Origin: PALSA-612 sp963776375
GTDB taxonomy: Bacteria > Actinomycetota > Thermoleophilia > Gaiellales > Gaiellaceae
Assembly: GCA_963776375.1 (NCBI GenBank)
Contig: CAVZMF010000010.1
Location: 70,599 to 134,598 of the forward strand
Direction: 5' to 3'
DNA length: 64,000 nucleotides
The notes under the pieces are model-generated. The model did not search any database. It was not told the origin of the DNA and saw only the letters and a list, made by a program, of their open reading frames with translations. How positions within the stretch are numbered: the first letter of the stretch is position 1; each line of letters starts with the position of its first letter. The translations under genes were made by a program, and so were the position numbers. Shown piece by piece: positions 39,755 through 50,701 of the stretch.

Positions 39755-42487
39755 CTAGGCCGACAAGCGCCCGGCGAGCTGCGTCCGCGAGCGGACCCCG
39801 AGCTTCGCGTAGGCGTGCGAGAGGTGCACCTCGACGGTGTTCACGGTCACGAACAGCGTGCGGGCGATCTCCTTGTTGGAGAGCCCTGCGGCGGCGAGTT
39901 CGACCACGCGCCGCTCGGATTCGGTCAACGCCCCGCGAGGCCCGGGCTGGCGCCCCGGCACGCGGGCGAGGTCCGAGCGCGCCTGCCCGGCCCAGCCCGG
40001 CGACCCGAGCTCGTCGAAGGCCGTCGCCGCCCGCTCGAGCGATTCGCGGGCGGCGCGCCACTTACGGTGGCGGCGCTGCGCACGGCCGAGCGCGAGCAGC
40101 GATCTCGCCCGGTCGAAACGGAGTCCGAGCCGCCCGTAGTCGGACGCCGCCCCCTCGAGCTCGGCGGCGCCGCCCTGGTCATAACGGCTCGACGACAGTC
40201 GTACGACCCCTTCGCAGTGTCTCGTCGTCGCAAGCCCCCAGGGATGCTCCTGCTGCTCTGCGAGCTCTCGCAAGCGGTCGGTGACGGTGCGGGCCTCGTC
40301 CAGCTCACCGAGCTCGGCGAGCGCCTCGACCAGGTCGGGTGCCACGGGAAACACGCCCGGCTCCTCCACGCCCTCGCGCTCGGTGTGGCGCCAGACGGTC
40401 CGAAGGCTTTCGGCAGCGCGTTGCGGATCGCGTGCAAGGAGACCGGCGATCCCACGGGCACGCAGCGCCTCCAGCCTGCTCCAGGCGGTGCCGGTGGCCT
40501 CCGCCCGCGCAATCGCCTCGACAGCCCAGCGCTCCGCCTCCTCGTGGTCACCTCGGCTTGCCGCCAGCAATGCCTTCGTGCGCTCGTACATCGGGCCGAG
40601 CACCAGCTCTCCGTCCTCGGATTCGGACCAGTCGTCGAGACGGTCCGACACCGCGTCGAGCTCGCCGGCCCGCAGTTCGAGCTCGCACACGTGCATGAGC
40701 AGCTGGGCGTACGCCACCGATTCCCCCCGCTCGTCCGCGTCTGCCAGGAGGCGAGTGAGGACGCCTCGAGCCCGGTCGACTTCACCCCGCCAGCAGAGCC
40801 GCCGCCCGGCGACCCGCTCGGGCGACATCGAGATCGGGGCGGCCGAGCCCGAGAGGGAGTGGTAACGGCTCGCGAGATCGGCGACCGGTTGCCCACGAAG
40901 CGCCCGCGCCCACGCGAGCACGTTCAGCACGTCGGGCTCGGCATCTGGCCCGGCAAGACGGGCTAGAGGCAGCGCTCGGAGCGCCCATGCCTCCGTGTCG
41001 GCCACGCGCTCGACCGCGATCACGCCGATTGCATTCGACATCTCCGTCAGCACGAGCGCGTGCACGGCCGGGTCGTCCTCGCTTTCGGCGAGTGCCCGTT
41101 CGAACAACGGCCTGCACTCGTCGACGCTCGTCGTCGACTCCGAAAGCAGGAGGCAGGCGATGGCGCGGGCTCGACCCGGTGCCAGTGCTTCCAGCCCGGA
41201 CGACAGCAGCTCTCTCATGCGCTGCAACTCGCCGGCCACGAGCAGCGCATTCCCGAGAGCGAGCACCCTGTCGCTGCGCTGGCTCGACGTGTCCGGCGTG
41301 AGTCGCACGGCGTGCTCGGCGAAGACCACGGCCTCGTGCGTCGCACCTCGCCGGGAAGCGCCGGCGGCCGCCGACGCTACTTCCGCTGCGAGCGCGTCGT
41401 CGGGCTCGTCCGTGGCCAGGGCGAGGTGGAGAGTCCGCAGCGCCGGGTCGGAGACGACGCCCGCGAGCGCGCTGTGCACCGCCCGCTGCTCGTCGTCGGA
41501 CGAGCCCGAGAGCGCGGCGCTCGCCAGAAGCGGGTGCGCGGGCCGGACACGGTCGCCGTCGAGCGAGACGAGCCCTGCACGAATGCTGCTTCGGACCGCC
41601 GACGTCCCAACGACCTCTTGCAGCCGAGGACGAGGCATCTCCCCGGAGAGGGCGAGCGTGAGCAGGAGCCGCCGCTCGGGGTCGGGGAGCTCCGTAACGC
41701 GCGTGCCGAGCAGGTCCTCGACCCGCTCCGGGATCGAGATCTCCTCGCCGATCCGCGGCGGGTCCCGGCCGACCAGCGTCCGGCCGACCTCGAGCAGGAA
41801 CAGCGGGTTGCCCTCCGTCGCGTCGAAGACCTGGCGCACGACCCTGCGCGGGAGGTCGAGGCCGAGTCGCTCGGTCAGGATCCGCCCGGCCGCGCCGCGG
41901 CTGAGCGGGCCGATCTCGAGCGTGTCCCAGCCGAGCGGCTCGACCACGCGGTCGAGAGGGGAAGTCGTCCCGGTTCGCCTGGCGAGGAAGAAGGCAACCT
42001 GCTCGTCCCTGAGCCTCCGGGCGGCGAACGCCAGGGCCTCGGCGGAGGGCCGGTCGAGCCATTGGACGTCGTCGACTGCGACGACGAGCGGCTTCCGGGC
42101 CGTCAGCCTGCGCAGGACGTTCAGGAGGCCGAGCGCGATCGCGCGCGGTCCGGGTGGGGCGTCGCCGGGCTCGACGCGGAGGAGGGCGACCTCGAGCGCG
42201 CTGCGCTGCGGGGCGGGGAGAGCGGCCAGGCCCTCGTCCGCGTGGTCGGCGAGGAGGTCGCCTAGACCGACGAACGAGAGGTCGGACTCGGCCCGGTCGG
42301 CCACGCAGGTGAGCAGGCGAGGACCGCGGCGTGCCGCCTCGTCGAGCCCGGCCCGCCACACGGAGGTCTTGCCGATCCCGGCCGGGCCCTCGACGAGCAA
42401 TCCCCGTCCGCCCTCGCCCGAATCGGCGAAGAACGACTCGACGGCGGCAAGCTCGCGTTCCCGTCCGACGACGGCGCCAACCCCCAC
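39755..42487 (-). CDS. LuxR-family regulator of the LAL type (AAA ATPase plus HTH)
   Basis: A large 910-residue transcriptional activator. The N-terminal AAA/STAND ATPase shows VVGRERELAAVESFF, Walker A VEGPAGIGKTSVWR, Walker B LVVAVDDVQWLDRPSAEAL and sensor-like GRILTERLGL. The middle (about 350-830) is a helical, TPR-like array. The C-terminus is a LuxR HTH: LTESERRVVELAAAGLSNKE, IARTLFVTVNTVEVHLSHAY and KLGVRSRTQLAGRL. Start is GTG 42487. It is a single-gene unit between the lectin operon and gltB. Targets cannot be read from the sequence; the adjacent lectin operon on the same strand is a candidate. Confidence 0.88.
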   Translation of the reverse strand: MGVGAVVGRERELAAVESFFADSGEGGRGLLVEGPAGIGKTSVWRAGLDEAARRGPRLLTCVADRAESDLSFVGLGDLLADHADEGLAALPAPQRSALEVALLRVEPGDAPPGPRAIALGLLNVLRRLTARKPLVVAVDDVQWLDRPSAEALAFAARRLRDEQVAFFLARRTGTTSPLDRVVEPLGWDTLEIGPLSRGAAGRILTERLGLDLPRRVVRQVFDATEGNPLFLLEVGRTLVGRDPPRIGEEISIPERVEDLLGTRVTELPDPERRLLLTLALSGEMPRPRLQEVVGTSAVRSSIRAGLVSLDGDRVRPAHPLLASAALSGSSDDEQRAVHSALAGVVSDPALRTLHLALATDEPDDALAAEVASAAAGASRRGATHEAVVFAEHAVRLTPDTSSQRSDRVLALGNALLVAGELQRMRELLSSGLEALAPGRARAIACLLLSESTTSVDECRPLFERALAESEDDPAVHALVLTEMSNAIGVIAVERVADTEAWALRALPLARLAGPDAEPDVLNVLAWARALRGQPVADLASRYHSLSGSAAPISMSPERVAGRRLCWRGEVDRARGVLTRLLADADERGESVAYAQLLMHVCELELRAGELDAVSDRLDDWSESEDGELVLGPMYERTKALLAASRGDHEEAERWAVEAIARAEATGTAWSRLEALRARGIAGLLARDPQRAAESLRTVWRHTEREGVEEPGVFPVAPDLVEALAELGELDEARTVTDRLRELAEQQEHPWGLATTRHCEGVVRLSSSRYDQGGAAELEGAASDYGRLGLRFDRARSLLALGRAQRRHRKWRAARESLERAATAFDELGSPGWAGQARSDLARVPGRQPGPRGALTESERRVVELAAAGLSNKEIARTLFVTVNTVEVHLSHAYAKLGVRSRTQLAGRLSA

Positions 42488-42741
42488 GCCGAGAGGCTAG
42501 TAACGATCGGGTCGAGCCGCCAGCGACCGGCGGCTGTATTTGCGGCATCCGCGTATGCAGCCTAAGGTGACCGGACTCGTGGCTCCGCGCGCGCACTTCG
42601 TCGACTTTTCGCTCAAGGCGACCTTTCTCGTCGCGCGCATTCCAACGCGCTAGCCGGCCCCCTCTCCGCCCCCGCCGAGCTAGCTAGACCACAGGGCGGA
42701 GGCCTCGCACCACCCGTCCTGACCTCTCCGAGAGGAGCCTC

Positions 42742-45700
42742 GTGGCGACCGCACCATCGCTGTACGACCCGACCGCCGAGCTCGATGCCTGCGGCATCGG
42801 CTTCGTCGCGGACGTTCGCGGCCGGGCCTCGCGCGAGATCCTCGACGCGCTGCTCGAGGGTCTCCGCCGCGTGAAGCACCGCGGCGCGGTGGCCGCCGAC
42901 GGCAAGACGGGCGACGGCGCGGGCCTCCTGCTTCCGCTTCCGCCGGCACTGCTCCCCACCGGCGTCCGGGGCCTGGGCATGGTCTTCCTCCGCAACGAAG
43001 CGGATCGGTCAGTTCTTGCAACGCAGTGTTGCAAGGAGGGTCTGGAGGTGCTCGGGTGGCGGGAGGTGCCGGTCGATCCCGACGCGCTCGGGGCGGAGGC
43101 GCGGGCGAGCATGCCGGGGATCGAGCAGCTGCTGCTGGCCGCGCCGGGGCTCGATCCGGACGAGGCCGAGCGCCGTGCCTTCCGCGCCCGGAAGCGGGCC
43201 GAGCGGGAGATCGAGTCCTACATCGCGTCGCTTTCTTTCCGCACCGTCACCTACAAGGCACTCTGCGCGGCCGACCAGCTCGCGGGCTTCTACGCCGACC
43301 TGCGCGACCCGGCGGTCGAGATCCCCTTCGGCATCTTCCACCAGCGCTTCTCCACGAACACGACGCCGTCCTGGGAGCGCGCGCAGCCCTTCCGCGCGCT
43401 CTGCCACAACGGCGAGATCAACGCGATTCAGGGCAACGTGAACTGGATGCGTGCCCGCGAGGGCCGGCTCGGGTCGGACGACGACTCCCTGTACTCACCC
43501 GTCGTCGACCCGGCCGGCTCCGATTCCGCGATGCTGGACAACGTCCTCGAGCTGCTCGTCCGCGGCGGCCGGGACGTACGGCATGCGCTGACGATGCTCG
43601 TCCCGGAGGCGTGGGAGGGCAACGTCGAGCTCGACCCGGCCGTGCGCGACTTCTACCGCTACCACTCCGGTCTCTGCGAGCCCTGGGACGGACCGGCGGC
43701 GCTCGTGTTCACGGACGGGCGCGTCGTCGGCGCGACGCTCGACCGCAACGGCCTGCGGCCGCTCCGCTACGCGGTCGGCGGCGACCTCGTCGTCTGCGCG
43801 TCCGAGGCGGGCGTCATGGACCTCCCGGAGGGGCAGGTGCGCCGCGGCAAGCTCGGCCCCGGCGAGATGCTGGCCGTCGATCCCGAGCGGGGGCTCGAGG
43901 AGGACGCAGCGCTCAAGCGCCGGCTCGCCTCCCGCGCGCCGTACGGCGAGTGGCTCGAGCGGGGGCTCGAGCGCGGGTCCTGCGGGTCGCCCGTCGCCGT
44001 GCCGGACGACGACCTCACCGCGCGCCAGGCCGCCTTTGGGTACACGCAGGAGGACCTTCGCGCGATCATGCGCCCGACGGCGGCGCACGGGCACGAGCCG
44101 ACGTCGTCGATGGGGGACGACGCGGCGCTCACTCCTCTCGCCGGCCGCGCGCGATCGCTGTATGCGTTCTTCCGCCAGCGCTTCGCGCAGGTCACCAACC
44201 CGCCGATCGACCACCTCCGCGAGCGCTTCGTGTTCTCGCTGCGCACGCTGCTCGGCGGCCGCTCGCCCCTGCTCGTCGAGGGCCCGGAGGCGGCCCGCGG
44301 CATCGAGCTGGAGAGCTTCTTCCTCTACCCGGACGCGTTCCCAGGGCTCGATGCCGAGCGGATCGACATCACCTTCGCGCCCGGCGAGGGGCTCGTGGCG
44401 GCCCTCGACCGCGTCGTCGCCGAGACGGAGGCGTCCGTGCTTGCCGGCCGCGGCATGCTGCTGCTCTCGGACGTGGCCGCCGGACCCGGGCGCGTGCCGA
44501 TTCCGATGCTGCTCGCCGTCGGTGCCGTCCACGACCGGCTCGTCGCCGAGGAGCTGCGGACGTTCGCGACCCTCGTGGTCGAGAGCGACGAGCCGCGCGA
44601 GGTGCACCACCTCGCATGCCTGCTGGGCTACGGCGCCGAGGCGATCTGCCCGCGGCTCGCGCTTCAGACGGTGGCAGCCCTGGCCGACGCGGACAAGCTC
44701 GGCTCGGACCGGCCCTCGCCGGACGAGGCGCAGGCCCGCTTCCGCCGGGCGGCCGAGGACGGTGTCCTCAAGGTCATGTCCAAGATGGGCATCTCCGACG
44801 TCGCCAGCTACTGCGGCGCGCAGCTGTTCGACATCGTCGGCCTTGCGCCCGAGGTCGTCGAGCGCTGCTTCGAGGGCACGAGCTCGTCCGTCGGCGGCCT
44901 CGGCTTCGCCGAGCTGGAGCAGGATCTCCTCGAGCGGCACGCCCGTGCATGGTCGGACGGCGCGCGCCTCGAAAACCCCGGCTTCGTCAAGTTCCGCAAG
45001 GGCGGCGAGCGCCACGCGACCGACCCCGAGGTCGTCGAGGCGCTCCACGAGACGGCCGCCGCGCACGCGCTGCGCAAGGCCGTTCGCGACGAGGACACCG
45101 AGCGCTACGAGCGCTTCGCCGCGCTCGTCAACGGCCGCGAGCCGCTCGAGCTGCGGGACCTGCTCGAGCTCGTGCCGACCGGCGAGGCCGTGCCGCTCGA
45201 CGAGGTCGAGCCCGCGGAGTCGATCGCGCGGCGCTTTTCCAGCGGGGCCATGTCCCACGGCTCCCTGTCTGCAGAGGCGCACGAGACGGTGGCGATCGCG
45301 TTCAACCGGCTGGGAGGACGGGCGAACTCCGGCGAGGGCGGCGAGGACCCGGCCCGCTTCCGCGACGAGCGCAGCTGCCGGATCAAGCAGGTCGCGTCGG
45401 GCCGCTTCGGGGTCACGCCCGAGTACGCCGCGTACGCCGACGAGCTGCAGATCAAGATCGCGCAGGGCTCGAAGCCCGGTGAGGGCGGCCAGCTTCCGGG
45501 CCACAAGGTGACCGGCGAGATCGCCCGGCTGCGCCATACGCAGCCCGGCGTCGCGCTGATCTCGCCTCCGCCGCACCACGACATCTACTCGATCGAGGAC
45601 CTCGCCCAGCTCGTCTTCGACCTGCGCCAGGTGAACCCCGACGCGGCCGTGTCGGTCAAGCTCGTCTCCGAGGCGGGCGTCGGGCTCGTCGCGGCCGGCT

Positions 45701-47116
45701 GCGTGAAAGCGCTCGCGGACGTCGTCCACATCGCAGGCGCCGACGGCGGCACCGGTGCCAGCCCGTTGTCGTCGATCAAGTACGCGGGCCTGCCCTGGGA
45801 GCTCGGGCTGGCCGAGACGCAGCAGACGCTCGTCGCGAACGGCCTCCGCGGACGCGTGCGCCTGCGGGCCGACGGCGGTTTCAAGACCGGCCGGGACGTG
45901 GTCGTCGCGGCGCTGCTCGGAGCCGACGAGGTGTCGTTCGGCACCGCTGTCCTGATCGCGCAGGGCTGCCTGATGGTGCGGTCGTGCCACCTGGACACGT
46001 GCCCGGTCGGCATCGCGACGCAGCGGCCCGACCTGCGTGCGAAGTTCGAGGCCACGCCCGAGCAGGTCATGGCCTATCTGCTCTTCGTCGCCGAGGAAGT
46101 ACGGCGGCTCCTGGCGACGCTCGGCTTCCGCTCCTTCGACGAGGCGGTCGGCGGCGTCGACTGCCTCGCCCGCGGGTCGCGCGGCGACGAGCGCGCGGCG
46201 CTGCTCGACCTCGCACCGCTGCTGGCCTCTCCCGGTGCCGGGCCTGTGCGCTACGCCGGCGAGCCTCAGCTACGCGCCGGCGGCGGCGAGCTCGGCGAGC
46301 GGCTCGCGGCCGAGGCGACACCCGCCCTCGAGGGGACGAGCATCATCGAGCCCGCGTACCCGATCTGCACGGACGACCGCGCCGTCGGCGCACGCCTCGG
46401 CGGCCTCGTCGGACGGCGGTTCGGCTCTGCCACGCCGCCGGGCCGCGTGCGGGCGCGGTTCGAGGGCTCCGCTGGGCAGAGCTTCGGCGCCTTCCTCGCC
46501 GCCGGCGTACAGCTCGAGCTCGTCGGCGAGGCGAACGACTACGTCGGCAAGGGCATGGGCGGCGGCCGCATCGTCGTGCGCCCGCCCGCCGGCGACGCGG
46601 GCGATCCTGTGCTGCTCGGCAACACCGTCCTCTACGGCGCCACCGGCGGCGAGCTCTTCTGCGCCGGCCGCGCCGGGGAGCGCTTCGCCGTGCGCAACTC
46701 GGGCGCGACCGCGGTCGTCGAGGGCGTCGGCGAGCACGCCTGCGAGTACATGACGAACGGCACCGTCGTCGTGCTCGGCGCCTTCGGCCGCAACGTCGGA
46801 GCCGGAATGAGCGGCGGCCAGATCTACGTCCACGACCCGGAGGGCGTCCTCGACCTGCGCATGAATGCCGACCTCGTCGTCTCCCAGGCCGGTCACGGCC
46901 GGCGAGGAGCTCCGGCGGCTACTCGAGCGCCACGTCCGCCACACGGGGTCAGACCGGGGTCAGACCCTGCTGGCCCGCTGGGACACGGCTGTTCGCGAGT
47001 TCCGCCACGTCGTCCCGAAGACCGACGTGGCCGCGGTCGAGGACGAGCACGAGGGCACGCTGCCGGGCGGCAAGCACGCGCAGCCGGAGGGCGAGGCCGC
47101 GGCGGCCGCCCCGTAG
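42742..47116 (+). CDS. gltB: Glutamate synthase large subunit (one frameshift near the C-terminus)
   Basis: GltB makes two glutamates from glutamine and 2-oxoglutarate. The chain begins with a short propeptide; the N-terminal nucleophile is the Cys in ELDACGIGFVAD. The amidotransferase domain shows FHQRFSTNTTPSWERAQPFR and LCHNGEINAIQGNVNWM; the synthase domain shows MSKMGISDVASYCGAQLFD, QIKIAQGSKPGEGGQLPGHK, HHDIYSIEDLAQLVFDL and the 3Fe-4S cluster GCLMVRSCHLDTCPVGIATQ; the C-terminal beta-helix is GEANDYVGKGMGGGRIVV. Near 46890 one indel shifts the last 75 residues (VTAGEELRRLLERHV to VVPKTDVAAVEDEH), ending at 47116. GAGAGGAG precedes GTG 42742. No gltD lies beside it. Confidence 0.93.
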
Positions 47117-47143
47117 TCTTCGAGCAGCCCAGGCGGACGGGGC

Positions 47144-47244
47144 CGCCGCGGAGCCGTGGCTTGGCCACGGCGCAGTTCGGGCGGCCGGAGACGCGCTTCG
47201 GAGGGGAAGGGGGCTCACGGGGGAAACCGGCTGTTTCCCCCGTG
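47144..47244. repeat. Dispersed intergenic repeat A, copy 2 (after the protease gene)
   Basis: Second copy of the roughly 100-base repeat at 31385-31484, about 85 percent identical by eye. It opens GCCGCGGAGCCGTGGCTTGG and ends with CACGGGGGAAAC-loop-(G/T)TTTCCCCCGTG. It lies between the convergent gltB and protease genes with the hairpin touching the protease stop, the same position as copy 1 relative to hom. Confidence 0.7.
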
Positions 47245-47245
47245 C

Positions 47246-48043
47246 TCAGCAGCTTCTGAGCTGCTCGCAGACTCGGGCGATCGGTACGGCGAAACTGAGC
47301 CCGCTGCCGAGGATGCCCGAGACGAGCACGCCGATCACGTGTCCCTTGCCGTCCAGTGCGGGGCCGCCCGAGTTGCCCGGATTCGCGGCCGCGTCCGTCT
47401 GGATGAGCTTCTTGGTGACGCGGCTGACGATTCCGGTCGTGACCGTTCCGGAGAGGCCGTAAGGGCTGCCGACGAGCAGGACAGCGTCACCGGTGGCGGG
47501 GGGTGTCCGCAGCGGCTTCTGCCAGAGCGGCGCCGCGCCTGCGGGGTGTCCGTCGAGTCGGATCACGGCCAGGTCGTTCTTCGCGTCCTCGGCCACGATG
47601 TCGCCCTGCCACGACCCACCGCCTGCCCGCTGCAGGGTCACGAACCCACCGAGGTTGTCCTTGACGACGTGGCGCGCGGTGATCACGAAGCTCGAGCTGT
47701 CGTCCTGCCAGCCCACGAAGCCCGTGCCCAGCTCTCGGTCGGAGAGGACGGTGAACACGCTCTTCAGCACCCGCTTGGCGAGAGGCGCGAGGTTGCCCTG
47801 CTTCGTCTGCAACGCCTGGACGCGTGCTGCCGTCGAGCTGTCCTTGCCCTCGAGCGCGTTCAGCTGGTGCTGCAGCGTCGCAACCTGGGCGACGCGGGCA
47901 TCGCGCTCGGCCTGTACGAGTGTCCGCTGGTGCTGGAACGTGTACCAGGTGAAGGCGAGCGCGCCGACGCCTACGACCAGCACGCCGACCATCGCCAGCT
48001 TGAGTCCAGGTGACGCGGAAGAGCGATCGTCCCAGTCGGACAT
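47246..48043 (-). CDS. Membrane-anchored trypsin-like serine protease (DegP/HtrA-like)
   Basis: A 265-residue protein with a short cytoplasmic N-terminus, one membrane helix (LKLAMVGVLVVGVGALAFTW), an extracytoplasmic coiled coil (about residues 45-85, ERDARVAQVATLQHQLNALE) and a chymotrypsin-fold protease. The catalytic triad is visible: His in FVITARHVV, Asp in AKNDLAVIRLDG and Ser in NPGNSGGPALDG. There is no PDZ domain, which distinguishes it from full HtrA. I chose ATG 48043; an in-frame start at 48079 would add 12 residues. It probably handles envelope protein quality control or signalling. Confidence 0.85.
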   Translation of the reverse strand: MSDWDDRSSASPGLKLAMVGVLVVGVGALAFTWYTFQHQRTLVQAERDARVAQVATLQHQLNALEGKDSSTAARVQALQTKQGNLAPLAKRVLKSVFTVLSDRELGTGFVGWQDDSSSFVITARHVVKDNLGGFVTLQRAGGGSWQGDIVAEDAKNDLAVIRLDGHPAGAAPLWQKPLRTPPATGDAVLLVGSPYGLSGTVTTGIVSRVTKKLIQTDAAANPGNSGGPALDGKGHVIGVLVSGILGSGLSFAVPIARVCEQLRSC

Positions 48044-48192
48044 GCCCCAGGTATCGGCACGGATGGTGGCGTTCTGCACCTGCTAAGGTGCCCAGGCGAT
48101 GTCGCGACGCGGTTGACACCTGAGATCCCGCGCGCCGCCCGGGTTCCCGGGCGTGCCGCTCGTGTCCACCGGTCGATTCAGAGGAGCATCGC

Positions 48193-48996
48193 ATGTCAGC
48201 CGTCGAAGTACACAACCTGCGCAAGGAGTTCCGCCGCGGCGGCATGGGCCGTAAGGGCCGGCGCACGACCGCGCTGGACGGCGTCAGTTTCGAGATCGGC
48301 CGCGGCGAGTGCGTCTCGATCCTCGGCCGCAACGGCTCCGGCAAGTCGACACTGGTCCGGATCCTCTCGACGCTGATCCTCCCGGACGGCGGCGAAGCGC
48401 GCCTGTTCGGCCACGACGTGGTCGCCGAGGGCGCGGCCGTGCGCCGCTTCGTCAACCGTGTCTCGGTCGAGGCCTCCTTCTTCAAGAAGATGTCCCCGGT
48501 CGAGAACCTCTCCTACGCCGCGCGCTTCTACGGGCTCGGCCTGCACGAGACGCGCGTGCGCATCCCCGAGATCCTCGACCGGGTCGGCTTCCCCAGCTCG
48601 CGTCGCGACGCGCGCATGGAGCAGCTCTCGCGCGGTACCCAGCAGAAGGTGGCGCTGGCGCGCGCGCTCTTGACCTCTCCCGTGATCCTGCTCCTCGACG
48701 AGCCGACGACGGGGCTCGACCCGCGCTCGAAGCTCGAGGTGCAGGGCTTCGTCCGCGACATCCGCGAGGCCCACGACACGACGATCCTGCTCTGCACCCA
48801 CGACATGCGCGAAGCCGAGATCCTCTCGGACCGCATCGGCATCCTCGAGCGCGGGCGGCTCCTGCACCTCGCGCCCGTGGGCGAGCTGCTGGCGAGGTTC
48901 GATTCCGAGTCGGTCGAGGACGTGTTCCTCGCCGCGACCGGGGTTTCGTTCGAGGACGAGTGGGACGCGTCCGAGCGACAGGAGGTGACGAAGTGA
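48193..48996 (+). CDS. ABC transporter ATP-binding protein
   Basis: The 267-residue ATPase of an ABC-2 exporter. AVEVHNLRKEFRRGG starts the nucleotide-binding domain; Walker A is SILGRNGSGKSTLVRILST, the signature LSRGTQQKVALARALLTSPV, Walker B ILLLDEPTTGLDPRSKLEV and the switch His LLCTHDMREAEIL. RGG before the A-loop is extended. The next gene is its permease, overlapping by four bases (GTGA), and an acetyltransferase follows in the same way. The substrate is not evident; no regulator is adjacent on this strand. Confidence 0.9.
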   Translation: MSAVEVHNLRKEFRRGGMGRKGRRTTALDGVSFEIGRGECVSILGRNGSGKSTLVRILSTLILPDGGEARLFGHDVVAEGAAVRRFVNRVSVEASFFKKMSPVENLSYAARFYGLGLHETRVRIPEILDRVGFPSSRRDARMEQLSRGTQQKVALARALLTSPVILLLDEPTTGLDPRSKLEVQGFVRDIREAHDTTILLCTHDMREAEILSDRIGILERGRLLHLAPVGELLARFDSESVEDVFLAATGVSFEDEWDASERQEVTK

Positions 48997-49826
48997 CGCG
49001 AGCGACGCTGGCGCTCCGACACGAGCTGATCGGCCTGCTCGGCGTGGTCGAGCGCAACTGGTACCTGGTCAAGCGCTACGCCGTCTGGGAGCTGACCTGG
49101 TTCGTCTGGACGGTCGCGAACACGTTGACGATCGTCTTCATCGCCAAAGGCATCGAGGCCTCCGGGGGCACGCTCGACGTCGAGCGTGAGACGACCGTGT
49201 TGCTGATCGGCGCGGTCATCTGGTCGTACCTCGGGATCCTCTTCGAGATCCTGACGCAGACGGTCGGGTGGGAGCGCTGGGAGGGGACGATCGAGTACAC
49301 GTTCATGGCGCCGCTCTCGCGCGCCGTGCACCTGCTCGGGATGGGCATGTTCGCCGTGATCTACGGCCTCTTGCGCACGGCGCTCCTGTTCATCGTCGTG
49401 GCGTCGTTCTTCACGCTCGACCTCGGCCAGGCCGACTACTGGGCCGCGTTCGTCGTGCTCGTGATCGCGTCGATCTCGTTCCTCGGCGTGGGTGTCATGA
49501 CCGCGGTCTTTCCGCTGATCTCGCCGGAGAAGGGCACGCAGCTCGGCTTCATCGCCCAGGGCATGCTGCTCGTCGTCTCGGGCGTCTACTACAGCGTGAG
49601 CGTCCTGCCGGACTGGATGCAGGTGCTCGCGAAGATCTCGCCGGCCACGTACGCGCTGCGCGGGATCCGGAGCGCGATCCTCGACGGCGCGGGCGTCGGC
49701 GACCTGTGGGGCGACATCTGGCCGCTGCTCGTGATCGGCGCCGTCTCGATCCCGCTCGGGTTCCTCGTCTTCAACCGCGGCGAGATCTACGCCAAGCGCC
49801 ACGGCATGCTCAAGCGCTCCGGATGA
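48993..49826 (+). CDS. ABC-2 type transporter permease
   Basis: A 277-residue membrane subunit with about six hydrophobic spans (LTWFVWTVANTLTIVFIA, VLLIGAVIWSYLGILFEIL, HLLGMGMFAVIYGLL, LLFIVVASFFTL, YWAAFVVLVIASISFLGVG, GFIAQGMLLVVSGVYYSV, LLVIGAVSIPLGFLVF). VSGVYYSVSVLPDWMQVLAK and ISPATYALRGIRSAI match the ABC-2 permease C-terminal region. Starts at GTG 48993 inside the ATPase stop and overlaps the following acetyltransferase start. Confidence 0.88.
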   Translation: MTRATLALRHELIGLLGVVERNWYLVKRYAVWELTWFVWTVANTLTIVFIAKGIEASGGTLDVERETTVLLIGAVIWSYLGILFEILTQTVGWERWEGTIEYTFMAPLSRAVHLLGMGMFAVIYGLLRTALLFIVVASFFTLDLGQADYWAAFVVLVIASISFLGVGVMTAVFPLISPEKGTQLGFIAQGMLLVVSGVYYSVSVLPDWMQVLAKISPATYALRGIRSAILDGAGVGDLWGDIWPLLVIGAVSIPLGFLVFNRGEIYAKRHGMLKRSG

Positions 49827-50701
49827 TCCGCCGGGCCGAGACCCGGGCCGACTTCGCCGCGCACGCGGCGACGTGGAACGAGATCTGGCAGCTCGAGCCG
49901 ATCTCGGTCGAGTTCGTGCTCGAGCGCGTGAGCCGCGAACCGGAACGGCTGTACCTGCTCGCCGAGGACGGGGGGCGCGTCGTCGGCACCGGCGTCGTCG
50001 GCCGGTCGTCCCGCCGCTACCACCGCCCGGCCATGGTCGCCGTCCGTCCCGAGTGGCGGCGGCGCGGCGTCGGCAGCGAGCTGCTCGCACGTTGCCTCGG
50101 CCACGCAGAGTCGTTGCACGCTGTCGCGGCGATCGGCAGCGTCCGCGAGGACGACACCGAATCGCTTCGATTTCTCGAGCGGCGCGGATACGCCGTCACC
50201 GACCGCGTCGTCCTGGTCGAGCTCGCGCTCCAACCCGGAGTTAGGTCGCCGCGGCCCCCGGATGGCATCGACATCGTCGAGCTCGACGAGGGCCTGCTCC
50301 GCGAGGCGTACGAGGTCTTTCGTGAGGGCGCCGAGGATATTCCGTCGAGCGACGAGACCGGTGAGGTGAGTCCGTTCGACGAGTGGGTGCTCCAGCTCCG
50401 CACGCATCCGCTTACGCTCGTCGCTCTCGACGCCGGCCGCGTCGTCGGCTACGCCGATCTCGAGCTGCGCAACGCGGAGGAGCGCTTGCTCGAGAACAAC
50501 CTGACCAGCGTGCGGCGCAGCCACCGGCGCCGTGGCATCGCCGAGGCGCTCAAGCGCACGCAGATCGCATGGGCCGCAGCCAACGGCTTCCGCCGGGTCA
50601 CCACCGGCAGCCACGAGGCCAACGAGCCGATGCGCCGGCTGAACGAGAAGCTCGGGTACCGGGAGCTGCCTGCGCTGCTCGACGTCACCCGCCCGCTCTA
50701 G
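49823..50701 (+). CDS. Tandem GNAT acetyltransferase
   Basis: A 292-residue protein with two GNAT folds. In the first (about 1-145), MVAVRPEWRRRGVGSELLAR is a good acetyl-CoA binding motif A, followed by ESLRFLERRGYAVTDRVV. In the second (about 150-292), LVALDAGRVVGYADLELR, NNLTSVRRSHRRRGIAEALK and NEPMRRLNEKLGYRELPALL give a second complete domain. It is the last gene of the ABC exporter unit (ATG overlaps the permease stop), so it may modify the exported compound; this is inference. Its stop shares CTAG with the opposite-strand HxlR gene. Confidence 0.85.
   Translation: MIRRAETRADFAAHAATWNEIWQLEPISVEFVLERVSREPERLYLLAEDGGRVVGTGVVGRSSRRYHRPAMVAVRPEWRRRGVGSELLARCLGHAESLHAVAAIGSVREDDTESLRFLERRGYAVTDRVVLVELALQPGVRSPRPPDGIDIVELDEGLLREAYEVFREGAEDIPSSDETGEVSPFDEWVLQLRTHPLTLVALDAGRVVGYADLELRNAEERLLENNLTSVRRSHRRRGIAEALKRTQIAWAAANGFRRVTTGSHEANEPMRRLNEKLGYRELPALLDVTRPL

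Noticed and set aside
43495..45990. An 831-codon open frame antisense to gltB
   Set aside because: Long antisense frames are expected at this GC content. The composition is Arg/Ala/Asp-rich with no recognisable domain, and the sense strand encodes an unmistakable glutamate synthase.
46945..46966. Tandem GGGGTCAGACC near the gltB frameshift
   Set aside because: It encodes GSDRGQT in a region where GltB C-termini vary, and I see no sign of a mobile element or regulatory role; possibly a small duplication.
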